Positions 31,693-40,822 of a DNA stretch of 64,000 bases are shown in pieces. The stretch covers positions 157,980 through 221,979 of the forward strand of contig QZVU01000006.1 in assembly GCA_003602285.1 (NCBI GenBank), in the 5' to 3' direction. The stretch is from Arthrobacter frigidicola (lineage in GTDB: Bacteria > Actinomycetota > Actinomycetes > Actinomycetales > Micrococcaceae). The position numbers and the translations under genes are program-made. The notes below the pieces were generated by a model. That model worked only from the letters and a program-made list of their open reading frames with translations, was not told the origin of the DNA and did not search any database. The first letter of the stretch is position 1; each line of letters starts with the position of its first letter.

Positions 31693-32151
31693 CTATTCGA
31701 GGTTGGGGATGATCTTGCGTGCGAGGGCGACAAGCTGCGCCTGCTCCTTGGCCGTAAGGCTCTGAACGGTCTTGCGCTCGAGCTCCTCCCAGATCGCGAG
31801 GGTACGGTCCTTGAGTGCCTGGCCGGCGTCGGTGAGGAACACAAGGGTGACCCTGCCGTCGACGCTGGATTTTTCCCGCCGAACCAGACCCGCGGTTTCG
31901 AGGCGGCGCACGGACTTGGCGATCGTGGAATGGTCGAAGCGCTGGGTCTGGCCAAGCGCCTTCTGGGACTGGCCATCCTCATCCCAGAGCTGCATGAGGA
32001 TCAATTCCTGACTGGGAAAAAGTCCAAGGTCCGCAAGCATGGAAGCGGCCAGCCCCCGGTGTGAGCGGGCCAGGCTGTAGATCGCCCAGCTGGCGGGGAA
32101 GTCGCGCGCTATGGAGGACAGGGTCTCCACGGCTCCGTTCGGGGGTTTCAC
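31693..32151 (-). CDS. MarR-family regulator of the flavoenzyme region
   Basis: A 152-residue MarR protein. The HTH is LGLFPSQELILMQLWDEDGQSQKALGQTQRFDHSTIAKSVRRLETAGLV and the wing is RREKSSVDGRVTLVFLTDAG. I took the GTG at 32151, with aaaggcagc upstream; an in-frame GTG at 32208 would add 19 residues without similarity. It is the first gene of the flavoenzyme region and lies beside the old yellow enzyme gene. MarR proteins next to such enzymes commonly sense electrophiles, quinones or hypochlorite. It is a candidate to bind the repeated element found at 33598, 33697 and 34836. Confidence 0.88.
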   Translation of the reverse strand: MKPPNGAVETLSSIARDFPASWAIYSLARSHRGLAASMLADLGLFPSQELILMQLWDEDGQSQKALGQTQRFDHSTIAKSVRRLETAGLVRREKSSVDGRVTLVFLTDAGQALKDRTLAIWEELERKTVQSLTAKEQAQLVALARKIIPNLE

Positions 32152-32439
32152 GATTGCTGCCTTTGGTTCGTTTTCTGAGGTGTGGAACGGGCGGCACAAC
32201 CGCGTCACGCCACCCGCCCAAGCGGGTCAACCCTAGCATTCCCCCGGGCGGGGTGCCCGGACGGCGCAGGCCGGCGAGGCAGGACCTGGCAGGCCAAGGC
32301 GTTGGCCGCTGAGGGACCCCGGGGAGGATGCCCTGCTGGAGGACCGAGGGGTGACAACGAATGGGTGGAGAGGCCGAAGCCCCTCCACCCATTGATGCGC
32401 ATCCACCGCCACCTCCGCGCCGGTGAGTCCGCTTCGGAA

Positions 32440-33510
32440 TTACTTGCCGGCGGTCTCCAGGACGGGATAGTCCGTGTAGCCGGCTGCGCCGCCGCCGTAG
32501 TAGGTTGCCGGGTTACCCTGATTGAGTTCCGCTCCGGTCTTCAGGCGCTCGACGACATCCGGATTGGCCAGGGCCCAGGACGCGATCGGGGCGATGTCTG
32601 CCAGCCCGGCCTCGACGTCAACGGCCACGTCTTCAGGGGCCCGCCCGGCACGCAGCACCAGCAGCGTATTGGGGAAGGCGGCCCGGATGTCACGCAGCAG
32701 GTCCTCATCGCCGATGTGCAGCACGTGCACATAGGCCAGGTCGAGCTTGGCCAGTTCACCGACGAGGTAACGGTAGAGATCGGCCGACTCAGGGCCCTCA
32801 TCCAGTCCACCAAGGGTCAGGCCCGGGGAGAGGCGGATGCCGGTGCGCTCGGCGCCGATTTCCTCGGCCACGCCGCGGGCGACCTCGAGGGCAAAGCGGG
32901 CGCGATTCTCGATCGATCCCCCGTACTGGTCCGTGCGCACATTCGCGTTGGGGGCGAAGAACTGCTGCAGGAGGTACCCGTTGGCACCGTGGAGCTCGAC
33001 GCCGTCGGCCCCGGCCCGGATCGCGGCCGCAGCGGCGGTGCGGAAGTCCTTTACTGTGGCGGCAATCTCCTCAACGCTCAGCGCCCGCGGGGTGGGAATG
33101 TCCTGCGCCCCGGTTCGAGTGAACATCGGCACACCCGGCGCGATGGCCGACGGGGCCACCGCAGTGCGGTGGTGGGGCGTGTTGTCGGGGTGTGACATCC
33201 GCCCGGCGTGCATCAGCTGCATAAACATCGAGGCGCCGGCCTCGTGAACCGCGGTGGTCACTTCACGCCAGCCCTCGACGTGGGCGTCGGTGTAGATGCC
33301 CGGGGTGTTCAGGTAGCCCTGACCGTCATCCGAAGGCTGGACACCTTCGGTAATCAGCAGGCCCAGGGAGGCCCGCTGGCTGTAGTACTCGGCCGTCAGC
33401 GGTCCGGGCGTGCCGTCGTCGTTGGCCCGGCTGCGGGTCATCGGAGCCATCGCGAGGCGGTGGTTCAGGGAGATGTTGCCGAAGGAGATGGGATCCCAGA
33501 GGTTCGTCAT
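32440..33510 (-). CDS. Alkene reductase, old yellow enzyme family
   Basis: A 356-residue FMN-dependent NAD(P)H oxidoreductase of the NemA/XenB type. It reduces activated C=C bonds such as enones, maleimides or nitro compounds. Signatures are LAMAPMTRSRA, the substrate-binding His pair in VELHGANGYLLQQFFAP, and GGSIENRARF. The C-terminal FMN region is VLRAGRAPEDV followed by ADIAPIASWALANPD. The 227-bp upstream region carries two copies of a conserved element. Its role is probably electrophile detoxification in the MarR-controlled set. Confidence 0.94.
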   Translation of the reverse strand: MTNLWDPISFGNISLNHRLAMAPMTRSRANDDGTPGPLTAEYYSQRASLGLLITEGVQPSDDGQGYLNTPGIYTDAHVEGWREVTTAVHEAGASMFMQLMHAGRMSHPDNTPHHRTAVAPSAIAPGVPMFTRTGAQDIPTPRALSVEEIAATVKDFRTAAAAAIRAGADGVELHGANGYLLQQFFAPNANVRTDQYGGSIENRARFALEVARGVAEEIGAERTGIRLSPGLTLGGLDEGPESADLYRYLVGELAKLDLAYVHVLHIGDEDLLRDIRAAFPNTLLVLRAGRAPEDVAVDVEAGLADIAPIASWALANPDVVERLKTGAELNQGNPATYYGGGAAGYTDYPVLETAGK

Positions 33511-33597
33511 GATGTTCGTCCAATCGTTAGGTGTCGGTGCTGCGTGGTTGCGGCCCTGAGGCCGCTGCGGTGGTGGATCGAGGGCGGAGGCTTCCGA

Positions 33598-33626
33598 TTA
33601 GGTTGCCGACCACATGTATAGCGGAT
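33598..33626. repeat. Conserved non-coding element, copy A
   Basis: Copy A begins TTAGGTTGCCGACC and continues CACATGTATAGCGGAT. It differs from copy B (33697) at only two positions over 29 bp. A shared ATTCCC word lies exactly 43 bp from the start in both. It sits about 90 bp upstream of the alkene reductase start and contains an imperfect GGTTG-C-CAACC palindrome. It is probably an operator. Confidence 0.7.
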
Positions 33627-33696
33627 AAGGTTCCGGAGATATTCCCGGGCCTGCGGGGTCGGGAATGGCTTCGAGCCGGAGTGGGTCACTGTTTTT

Positions 33697-33725
33697 TTAG
33701 GTTGCCAGCCACATGTATAGCGGAT
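33697..33725. repeat. Conserved non-coding element, copy B
   Basis: Copy B begins TTAGGTTGCCAGCC and continues CACATGTATAGCGGAT. It lies between the end of the luciferase-like gene (33738) and copy A, 99 bp from it. It is preceded by a run of eight Ts, which on the plus strand is the wrong side of any hairpin for a terminator. Confidence 0.7.
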
Positions 33726-33737
33726 CTGGCGGGCGAA

Positions 33738-34766
33738 TTATTCCCCCGCCGCGTCCGCGGCGAGTTCCTTCCGGAGCTCGGGGACCACATACTCCCCGAG
33801 CAGGTCGATCTGTTCAAGCGTAGTCTCCAGCGGCACTCCCCCGATTTCCAGGGCGAACAGGATGCGCCGGGCGTCCCCCGCATACTCACGGAAGGACAAC
33901 GTCTTCTCGATGACCTGCTGCGGGCTGCCGGCAATAGTGGGAGTCTGCGCCATGTAGTCCGCCAGCGCCGAGCCCCCCGGGAACATTGGCGCATTGTCAA
34001 AGTAGGGCTGGAAGTCACGAACGGCATCCTGGGAGTTCTTCCTAATGAACGCGTGCGCCCCAAGGCCCACGATGGCCTGATCCGCAGGTCCGTGCCCGTA
34101 GTGCTCGAACCGTTCGCGGTACAGGCCGATCATCCGGGCGGTGCGCTGCGGCGGACCGAAGATGTGGTTCGCGAAGAAGCCATCCCCGTAGTAGGCGGCC
34201 TGCTCGGCGATCTCGGGGGTCTTCACTGAGCCGTGCCAGACAAAGGGTGCGGCACCACCCAACGGGCGGGGAGTGGAGGTGAAGTTCTGCAGCGGCGTGC
34301 GGTACTTCCCACCCCAGGTGACAACGTCCTCATCCCACAACCGCCGCAGCAACGCATAATTCTCAATCGCCACGTCGACACCCTTGCGTGAATCCTTACC
34401 GAACCACCCGTAGACAGGACCGCTGTTGCCGCGGCCCAGCATCAGGTCGAGGCGGCCGTCCGCGAGATGCTGGAGCATCGCGTAGTCCTCGGCAATCTTT
34501 ACAGGATCGTTCGTGGTGATCAGGGTGGTCGAAGTGGACAGGTGGAGGGTACTGGTTTTGGCCGCGATATAGCTGAGAAGCGTTGTGGGCGATGAGGTGA
34601 TGTAGGGCGGGATGTGGTGTTCGCCGGTTGCGAATACATCGAGGCCCGCCTGCTCCGCGCGGAGCGCTATCTCAACAGTTCCCTTGATGCGTTCACGTTC
34701 CGTCGGAAGCCGTCCCGTTGCGGGATCCGCCGTGCGGTCACCGACGCTGAAAATACCAATCTGCAT
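33738..34766 (-). CDS. LLM-class flavin-dependent monooxygenase, CE1758 family
   Basis: A 342-residue bacterial-luciferase-like TIM barrel. Landmarks are IGIFSVGDRTADPATGR at the N-terminus, the ATGEHHIPPYITSSP block, TTLITTNDPVKIAEDYAMLQHLADGRLDLMLGRG (split across the FMN site) and APFVWHGSVKTPEIAEQAA. Members of this family pair with a dedicated FMN reductase, here encoded divergently at 34978. A paralogue of roughly 60 percent identity lies at 42075. The oxidised substrate is unknown. Confidence 0.92.
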   Translation of the reverse strand: MQIGIFSVGDRTADPATGRLPTERERIKGTVEIALRAEQAGLDVFATGEHHIPPYITSSPTTLLSYIAAKTSTLHLSTSTTLITTNDPVKIAEDYAMLQHLADGRLDLMLGRGNSGPVYGWFGKDSRKGVDVAIENYALLRRLWDEDVVTWGGKYRTPLQNFTSTPRPLGGAAPFVWHGSVKTPEIAEQAAYYGDGFFANHIFGPPQRTARMIGLYRERFEHYGHGPADQAIVGLGAHAFIRKNSQDAVRDFQPYFDNAPMFPGGSALADYMAQTPTIAGSPQQVIEKTLSFREYAGDARRILFALEIGGVPLETTLEQIDLLGEYVVPELRKELAADAAGE

Positions 34767-34835
34767 GATTCCTCCATCTCACGGCGCCGAGGCCGCAGCC
34801 GTCTCCGGCATTGCGGCGGCGTCTCGGTTTAGCCT

Positions 34836-34865
34836 TTAGGTTGCCAACCACACAACTAGTGGCCC
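34836..34865. repeat. Conserved non-coding element, copy C
   Basis: Copy C begins TTAGGTTGCCAACCACA, sharing the first half of copies A and B but diverging after CACA. It contains the perfect palindrome GGTTGCCAACC. An ATTCCCC word follows 40 bp from its start. It lies in the 211-bp divergent region between the monooxygenase and the FMN reductase genes, so it could control both. Confidence 0.65.
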
Positions 34866-34977
34866 GGGCCCGGTTATTCCCCGTACTCAGGCGACATGCT
34901 GGGGAATGGAACCATCCCGGTGCCGGTTGTAGATACGTGCCCGGCAACATAAAACATTGAGTGGAAGGAAAATTCGA

Positions 34978-35595
34978 ATGACTACGCACAGGATCCTGGC
35001 AGTGTCCGCAGGACTGGGGGCTCCGTCCTCCAGCCGGATGCTTGCCGATCAAATGGCCGATGGGGTTCGAGCGGAAATGGCGCTCCGCAACCAGCCGGTC
35101 GAGGTCGAGGCGGTGGAGCTGCGGGACCACGCCGTGGACATCGCCCACAACTTCCTAACCGGCTTCCCCGCGCCCGCACTTGCCTCGGTCATCGATCGCA
35201 TTGCCCGCGCCGACGCCCTCATCGTTGTCAGCCCCGTCTTCTCCGGCTCCTACAGCGGTCTGCTCAAGTCCTTTTTCGATGTATTGGACCCCACCGCCCT
35301 CGAGGGGATGCCGGTGTTGATGGGGGCCACCGGGGGAAGCGCCCGCCACGCCCTGATGCTCGATCATGCGATGCGCCCCCTGTTCAGTTACCTCCGGGCG
35401 GTTGTCGTCCCCACCGCCGTCTACGCTTCGCCGGAGGACTGGGGGGCAGGCGAGGCGTCAATACAGCCCTTGGAACAGCGGATCCACCGTGCAGCCCGGG
35501 AGCTCGGCGGAGTACTGGGCAATTCTCCCCGCTCTTTCCGGACCGGCCAGGGCCCGGTTCCGTTCCAGGAACTCCTTGATCGGGCCGCCGGCTGA
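34978..35595 (+). CDS. NAD(P)H-dependent FMN reductase, CE1759 family (LLM partner)
   Basis: A 205-residue flavodoxin-like FMN reductase (RILAVSAGLGAPSSSRMLADQMADGV; ADALIVVSPVFSGSYSGLLKSFFD; PVLMGATGGSARHALMLDHAMRPLFSYLRA). It belongs to the group that supplies reduced FMN to CE1758-type monooxygenases, which fits its divergent partner. I took the ATG at 34978 after a ggaagga ribosome site. Copy C of the conserved element lies between the two starts. Confidence 0.92.
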   Translation: MTTHRILAVSAGLGAPSSSRMLADQMADGVRAEMALRNQPVEVEAVELRDHAVDIAHNFLTGFPAPALASVIDRIARADALIVVSPVFSGSYSGLLKSFFDVLDPTALEGMPVLMGATGGSARHALMLDHAMRPLFSYLRAVVVPTAVYASPEDWGAGEASIQPLEQRIHRAARELGGVLGNSPRSFRTGQGPVPFQELLDRAAG

Positions 35596-35640
35596 GCGGC
35601 CCTCCCCAACGAACACCCCCACCCGACCTAAGGCAACACC

Positions 35641-37350
35641 ATGACGACTCCCCCAGCCCCCTCCGCCACCCCGCCACCGCAACCAGGTGCCGCAATGTCC
35701 CAGCGGCAGGTCCTGCAGGCCCTCACCGGCCTCTTCGCCGGACTTTTCACGGCGATCCTCAGCAGCACCATCGTGGCCAACGCCCTGCCGGCCATCATTT
35801 CGGACCTCAACGGCTCACAGACCGACTTTGCGTGGGTCATCACCGCCGCCCTGCTCGCCGGCGCGGTGACCACTCCGCTATGGGGGAAGCTGGCGGATCT
35901 GTTCGACAAGAAGCTCCTGGTGCAGCTGAGCATTGTTGTTTTCGTGGCGGGCTCGGTGCTTGCGGGGTTCGCCTCGACCATCCCCGTCCTACTGGCGGGC
36001 CGCGCCATCCAGGGCGTAGCCATGGGCGGGCTGACGGCCGTATCAATGGCGATCATCGGCGCCATGGTCTCGCCCCGGGAACGGGGTCGCTATTCGGGGT
36101 ACCTCGGAGGAGTCATCGCCGCCGCGACTGCGGCGGGACCGCTGCTGGGCGGGGTCATCGTGGACTCGCCCCTGGGTTGGCGGTGGACCTTCTTTGTCGT
36201 CGTGCCGTTGGCCGTCATTGCCCTCGTCCTGCTCCAGTTGACACTTCGGCTCACCTCCACCGCCCGCCGGGTCACCATTGATTGGCTTGGCTCGGCCCTC
36301 CTGACAGCGGGAGTGAGCGCCCTTTTGATCTGGGTTTCCTTCGTCGGCAAGGAGAACACCTTCGGGTGGGTCTCCTGGCAGAGCGGGCTGATGGTGGGCG
36401 GCAGCGTGCTGATCCTGGGCCTGTTGGTCCTCGTAGAGTCGAGGGCCGCCGAACCGGTAATTCCCCTGAAGATCATCACCGAGCGCACCACCGCTCTGGC
36501 AATTGTCGCCTCCCTGGCCGTGGGGGTCGCCATGTTTGCTTCGACGACCTACCTCGGCCAGTACTACCAGGTTGCACGCGGCTTCACCGCGACCGACGCC
36601 GGTCTGCTGACGCTCCCTATGATCGCCGGTAACCTGATTGGTTCCGTCGCCTCCGGGCAGTTGATCACCCGCTTCGGGCGGTGGAAGCGCTTCCTCGTCG
36701 GCGGGTCTGTCCTGCTGATCCTCGGGCTCGCCCTCGCGGGCACTATCGACGAGCTCACCAGCCTTTGGTTCGTCGGAAGCTTCATCTTCCTCTTGGGGCT
36801 GGGCCTGGGGCTGCTGATGCAGAACCTCGTGCTCGCTGTGCAGAATACTGTGTCCATGAAGGATGTCGGCTCCGCCAGCGCATCGGTGGCATTCTTCCGG
36901 ACCATCGGAGGCGCCGCCGGCGTCGCCGCGCTCGGCGCCGTCCTCGGCGACTCGACAGCGGCCCGGACCGCGGAAGGTCTTCGGGCGGCCGGGCTCCCCA
37001 CCGATTCCTCCGGAGCAGACGGCGGTTCACCCGATCCGGCCGGATTGCCCGCAGCGGTGGGCGCCATCATCCGGACCGCCTATGGGGAAAGCACGGCCTT
37101 GATCTTCCTGATCACCGCCGGCATCGCCGTCCTGGCCCTGCTCAGCGTCCTGTTCATTCGGGAAACCCCGCTGCGACGCACCGTTGACGTCCAACCTCCG
37201 GCCGCCGCACCCCCGGTACCAGCGGATCCGTCCGCCCCGGGCACGGGCACCTCCGCCCCGGGCACCGGCGCCTCCGCACCGAACGCGGACCCCTCGGACG
37301 GTCCGGGACCGCTGGTCGCCTCGGGACCGCGGTCCAAACCGGTCGGCTGA
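35641..37350 (+). CDS. MFS drug:H+ antiporter (DHA2/EmrB type)
   Basis: A 569-residue transporter with 14 predicted membrane segments. The antiporter signatures are TIVANALPAIISDLNGSQTDFAWVITAALL near the start, LWGKLADLFDKK (loop 2-3 motif A) and GAMVSPRERGRYSGYLGG. The last 60 residues are a Pro/Ala/Gly/Ser-rich cytoplasmic tail. It starts 45 bp after the FMN reductase stop and probably shares its transcript. Export of a toxic substrate or product handled by the flavoenzymes is the likely role. Confidence 0.92.
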   Translation: MTTPPAPSATPPPQPGAAMSQRQVLQALTGLFAGLFTAILSSTIVANALPAIISDLNGSQTDFAWVITAALLAGAVTTPLWGKLADLFDKKLLVQLSIVVFVAGSVLAGFASTIPVLLAGRAIQGVAMGGLTAVSMAIIGAMVSPRERGRYSGYLGGVIAAATAAGPLLGGVIVDSPLGWRWTFFVVVPLAVIALVLLQLTLRLTSTARRVTIDWLGSALLTAGVSALLIWVSFVGKENTFGWVSWQSGLMVGGSVLILGLLVLVESRAAEPVIPLKIITERTTALAIVASLAVGVAMFASTTYLGQYYQVARGFTATDAGLLTLPMIAGNLIGSVASGQLITRFGRWKRFLVGGSVLLILGLALAGTIDELTSLWFVGSFIFLLGLGLGLLMQNLVLAVQNTVSMKDVGSASASVAFFRTIGGAAGVAALGAVLGDSTAARTAEGLRAAGLPTDSSGADGGSPDPAGLPAAVGAIIRTAYGESTALIFLITAGIAVLALLSVLFIRETPLRRTVDVQPPAAAPPVPADPSAPGTGTSAPGTGASAPNADPSDGPGPLVASGPRSKPVG

Positions 37351-37372
37351 GCGGATCCGCTACCCCCAAAAG

Positions 37373-37404
37373 ACGCAGTTGGGCTCCCCCGGCTGCGTTT
37401 TTTT
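37373..37404 (+). terminator. Rho-independent terminator
   Basis: ACGCAG at 37373-37378 pairs with CTGCGT at 37393-37398, with further GG/CC pairing in the loop, followed by a run of seven Ts. This is the most classical terminator in the window and closes the FMN reductase/MFS operon. Confidence 0.85.
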
Positions 37405-37569
37405 CTGCCCGGACCCCACCGGGAGCCGCCCGATTGACCGACGATGCCCCATTCTCGAGCAAACATCTTCCGTGGAAATAAATTACATGGAAGCGAAGTT
37501 GTACACACCGCACCCGGACCGCCACGGTCCGAGCGAACACGTTTGTTAGTCGATTGGAGGTGGGCAGAT

Positions 37570-39462
37570 ATGCCCACAATGCCCGTAGCCGGGATCGTCC
37601 CCCGTGCAGATGCGGTCGAACCCGCTGATCTGATTGTTCGGAACGGCAAGATCTTCACCGGCGATCCGGCGCGCCCGCAGGCGACCGCCGTCGCCATCCG
37701 GAACGGAAAGGTCACGGTCATCGGTGATGACGCCGATATCGCCAAGGTTGCCGGGCCAAACACCAAGGTCGTCGACGCGCAGAACCGCAGGGTCGTCCCC
37801 GGGTTGAACGACTCACACCTCCACGTGATCCGCGGTGGCCTCAACTACGTCCTTGAGCTCCGCTGGGACGGCGTTCCCACGCTGAAGCTGGCCATGCAGA
37901 TGCTCCGGGAGCAGGCGGCCCGCACCCCGAAGGGCCAGTGGGTCCGCGTGGTCGGTGGTTTCACGAAGGAGCAGTTCGCCGAGAAGCGTCTTCCCACCCT
38001 CGCCGAGCTGAACGCGGCCGCCCCCGACACCCCGGTGTTCATCCTCAACCTCTACTCCTCCGCGCTGCTGAACCGCGCCGCGGTGAAGGCCGCCGGCTAT
38101 TCCCAGGAGACGCCCGACTTCAAGGGCGGCCAGATTGTCCGCGGACGCGACGGCGAACCGACGGGGCTCCTCCTGGCGGCTCCCAGTGCCTTGGTTCTTT
38201 ACTCGACCCTGGCCAAGGCTCCGCTGCTGCCCGCCGAGGAACGCAAGGACTCGACCCGCCAGTACCTGCGGGAACTGAACCGGTTCGGCCTGACCTCCGC
38301 CATCGACGCGGCGGGCGGGTTCCAGAATTTCCCCGACAACTACCGCACGGTGATGGACCTGGCGAACGAGGGCAAGCTGTCCCTCCGCATCGCCTACCAC
38401 CTCTTCCCGCAGGTCGCCGGACAGGAAGTCGACGACCTCCGCCGCTGGACCGAGACGGTCCGCCCCGGCGACGGCGACGAGTGGCTCCGCCTCAACGGTG
38501 CCGGTGAAAACCTCACCTGGGCCGCCGGCGACTTCGAGAACTTCACCGAGCCGCGTCCCGAGCTCTCCCCCGACTACGAGGTGGAGTTCGAGAAGGCGGT
38601 CCGCCTCATGATGGAGAACGGCTGGGGCTTCCGCCTCCACGCCACCTACAACGAGACCATTGAGCGGGACCTCGCGGTCTTCGAGAAGCTCGCCGCTGAG
38701 GGCCTGTTCCCCGGCGACAACCGGTGGATCTTCGACCACGCCGAGACGATCAGCGGCCGAAGCCTCGACCGGGTCGCGGCCCTGGGCGGAGCGCTCTCCA
38801 TCCAGAACCGCATGTCCTTCCAGGGTGAGGCATTCGTCCAGCGCTACGGCGCCGGTGCGGCGGCCGAAGCCCCGCCGATCCGCAAGATGCTCGACCGCGG
38901 ACTCGTCGTCGGCGCAGGAACCGACGCCACCCGCGTCTCCTCCTACAATCCTTGGGTTGCCCTGCACTGGCTGGTTTCCGGACGGACGGTCGGGGACACC
39001 CTCATCTACCCGCCCGAGAACCGGGTGAGCCGCGAGCAGGCACTCGAGATGTTCACTGTCGCCGGCGCCAAGCTCACCGGCGAGGACAACGTGAAGGGCG
39101 TCCTGCGGGAGGGCTTCTACGGAGACCTCTCGATCCTCTCGGACGACTTCTTCAGCGTCGACGAGCGAGATATCCCGCACATCGAATCACTGTTCACCGT
39201 CGTCGGGGGCCGGATCGTTTACGCGGCCGGCGACTACCAGGGCCAGGACGAGGAGATGCCCAGGGTGTCCCCGCTGTGGAGCCCGGTGGCCCACTACGGC
39301 GGATATCAGGCAACGCCCAAGCCCTCGATGGCCGGAGGCCGCCAGGCCGAACTGCTCGCCCAGGCGGCGGCCGAGTCCGAGCAGCAGAGGCAGTGGCGCG
39401 CAGCCCGTTACGGCGCGGCTCCCACCATTGCCGACAACGCGTTCGAAACACACGCGCACTAA
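37570..39462 (+). CDS. YtcJ-like amidohydrolase
   Basis: A 630-residue amidohydrolase of the YtcJ/N-acyl-amide hydrolase group. The metal-binding HxH is in LNDSHLHVIRGG, preceded by the beta-sandwich (LIVRNGKIFTGD). Later metal/active-site blocks are FRLHATYNETIER and WIFDHAETI. GAGTDATRVSSYNPW carries the catalytic Asp. The C-terminal LSDDFFSVDERDIPHIESLFTVVGGRIVY is standard. ATG at 37570 follows ggaggtg. There is no signal peptide, so it acts in the cytosol. It would hydrolyse an amide or cyclic amide; the substrate is unknown. It precedes the YcaC-like hydrolase by 75 bp and probably works with it. Confidence 0.9.
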   Translation: MPTMPVAGIVPRADAVEPADLIVRNGKIFTGDPARPQATAVAIRNGKVTVIGDDADIAKVAGPNTKVVDAQNRRVVPGLNDSHLHVIRGGLNYVLELRWDGVPTLKLAMQMLREQAARTPKGQWVRVVGGFTKEQFAEKRLPTLAELNAAAPDTPVFILNLYSSALLNRAAVKAAGYSQETPDFKGGQIVRGRDGEPTGLLLAAPSALVLYSTLAKAPLLPAEERKDSTRQYLRELNRFGLTSAIDAAGGFQNFPDNYRTVMDLANEGKLSLRIAYHLFPQVAGQEVDDLRRWTETVRPGDGDEWLRLNGAGENLTWAAGDFENFTEPRPELSPDYEVEFEKAVRLMMENGWGFRLHATYNETIERDLAVFEKLAAEGLFPGDNRWIFDHAETISGRSLDRVAALGGALSIQNRMSFQGEAFVQRYGAGAAAEAPPIRKMLDRGLVVGAGTDATRVSSYNPWVALHWLVSGRTVGDTLIYPPENRVSREQALEMFTVAGAKLTGEDNVKGVLREGFYGDLSILSDDFFSVDERDIPHIESLFTVVGGRIVYAAGDYQGQDEEMPRVSPLWSPVAHYGGYQATPKPSMAGGRQAELLAQAAAESEQQRQWRAARYGAAPTIADNAFETHAH

Positions 39463-39536
39463 GCCCCATGAATAAGCAAAACCTGTACGAAATCATTCGC
39501 ACGGCATTCAGCAGGAACCAGTCCAAAGGAAAAGAA

Positions 39537-40202
39537 ATGTCCACCATCGATCTCGCCAACGTCACCGCCACCCCCAGTGACGACCTGCTCACGCCGGACA
39601 ACAGCGTGTTCCTCTTCGTTGACCACCAGCCCCAGATGTTCTTCGGCGTCGGCAGCGGAGACCGCACCTCGATCATCAACGCCACCGTCGGCCTGGCCAA
39701 GTCCGCCAAGGCCTTCAACGTGCCGACGATCCTGACCACCGTGGCCGCGCAGTCCTTCTCCGGCAACATCCTGCCGGACCTCGCCGCCGTATTCCCGGGC
39801 CAGGAAATCATCGACCGCACCACGATGAACGCCTGGGAAGACGAGCGCGTCGTCGAGGCCATCAAGGCCACCGGCCGGACCAAGATCGTCCTGTCCGGGC
39901 TGTGGACCGAGGTTTGCCTTGTCCTCCCCGCGCTCTCCGCGCTGGGCCAGGGCTACGAGGTCTACGTCGTCTCCGACGCCTCCGGCGGAGTCACCAAGGA
40001 AGCCCACGACAACGCCATGGAGCGCATGACCCGCGCCGGCGCCGTTCCCGTGACCTGGATCCAGGTCCTGCTCGAACTCCAGCGCGACTGGGCCCGCGGC
40101 GAGACCTACCTGCCCGTCACCGAGGTCGTCAAGGCCCACGGCGGAACCTACGGCCTGGGCATGCACTATGCCGGTGACTTCATCGGCGGAAACGCCGGCT
40201 AA
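39537..40202 (+). CDS. Isochorismatase-like cysteine hydrolase (YcaC type)
   Basis: A 221-residue hydrolase of the isochorismatase superfamily, closest in pattern to YcaC. The catalytic Asp29 is in FLFVDHQPQ and the nucleophile Cys127 is in SGLWTEVCLV. The IDRTTMNAWED loop between them is typical. The ATG at 39537 has aaaggaaaag upstream; a longer frame from 39468 has no better site. Members hydrolyse amides, carbamates or related bonds, but YcaC substrates are unidentified. An 11-bp perfect hairpin at 40230 follows. Confidence 0.9.
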   Translation: MSTIDLANVTATPSDDLLTPDNSVFLFVDHQPQMFFGVGSGDRTSIINATVGLAKSAKAFNVPTILTTVAAQSFSGNILPDLAAVFPGQEIIDRTTMNAWEDERVVEAIKATGRTKIVLSGLWTEVCLVLPALSALGQGYEVYVVSDASGGVTKEAHDNAMERMTRAGAVPVTWIQVLLELQRDWARGETYLPVTEVVKAHGGTYGLGMHYAGDFIGGNAG

Positions 40203-40229
40203 ACAGCCACCCGCTGACACGCACACCCC

Positions 40230-40255
40230 GCTGACCGGCCACCCGGCCGGTCAGC
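40230..40255 (+). terminator. Hairpin terminator
   Basis: GCTGACCGGCC at 40230-40240 pairs perfectly with GGCCGGTCAGC at 40245-40255 around a 4-nt loop. It lies between the YcaC-like hydrolase gene and the DoxX gene. Confidence 0.75.
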
Positions 40256-40302
40256 CTTGGTACAACGACAAACCCAGGTAAAACGAGAAAAGGGACCGGA
40301 TC

Positions 40303-40821
40303 ATGAATGCCGATATTGGAATCCTGCTGCTGCGGGTGGTGATCGGACTGTTGATCGCCGGCCACGGGCTGCAGAAGATTTCCTTCCGGCTCGGCGGCTC
40401 GGGGCTCCAAGGCGGCATTCGCGAGTTCCGCGCCGACGGATTCCGCGGCGGTGCCTACACGGCACTCGCCGCGGGCCTCGGCCAGCTCGGGTCCGGCCTC
40501 TTTCTCGCTTTCGGTCTCCTTACCCCGCTTGCGGGCATGGCGGCCATTGGGGTGATGACCGTCGCGCTGACGGTCAAAGCGGCCAACGGCCTCTGGGTCC
40601 AACACGACGGATACGAGTACCCGTTGGTGCTCATCACCATCGCCGGCGCGCTCAGCCTCACCGGTCCGGGCGCCCTCTCCGTGGATGCCCTCCTGGGAAT
40701 GGACCTCCTGCCGCTTTGGGTAGGCATCCTCACGACGCTTGTAGGTGCAGCCTCCGGTCTCATCGTTCGAGTCCTGCTCCACACCGCACCAGTAAACCGA
40801 CCCGACCAAAGGCACATCTGA
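40303..40821 (+). CDS. DoxX-family membrane protein
   Basis: A 172-residue DoxX/DoxD-like protein with four membrane segments (IGILLLRVVIGLLIAGHGLQK; YTALAAGLGQLGSGLFLAFGLL; LAGMAAIGVMTVALTVKAANG; LVLITIAGALSLTGPGAL). DoxX proteins in actinobacteria are tied to thiol and oxidative stress, sometimes in a membrane complex. The start follows aaggga. The stop is one base before the MFS gene start, so the two are coupled. Confidence 0.9.
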   Translation: MNADIGILLLRVVIGLLIAGHGLQKISFRLGGSGLQGGIREFRADGFRGGAYTALAAGLGQLGSGLFLAFGLLTPLAGMAAIGVMTVALTVKAANGLWVQHDGYEYPLVLITIAGALSLTGPGALSVDALLGMDLLPLWVGILTTLVGAASGLIVRVLLHTAPVNRPDQRHI

Positions 40822-40822
40822 C

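Noticed and set aside
33507-33689. 60-codon frame across conserved element copy A
   Set aside because: It spans a regulatory repeat, has no ribosome site and no recognisable product.
37813-39180. 455-codon minus-strand frame over the amidohydrolase
   Set aside because: Shadow frame with no domain, opposite a clear YtcJ-like enzyme.
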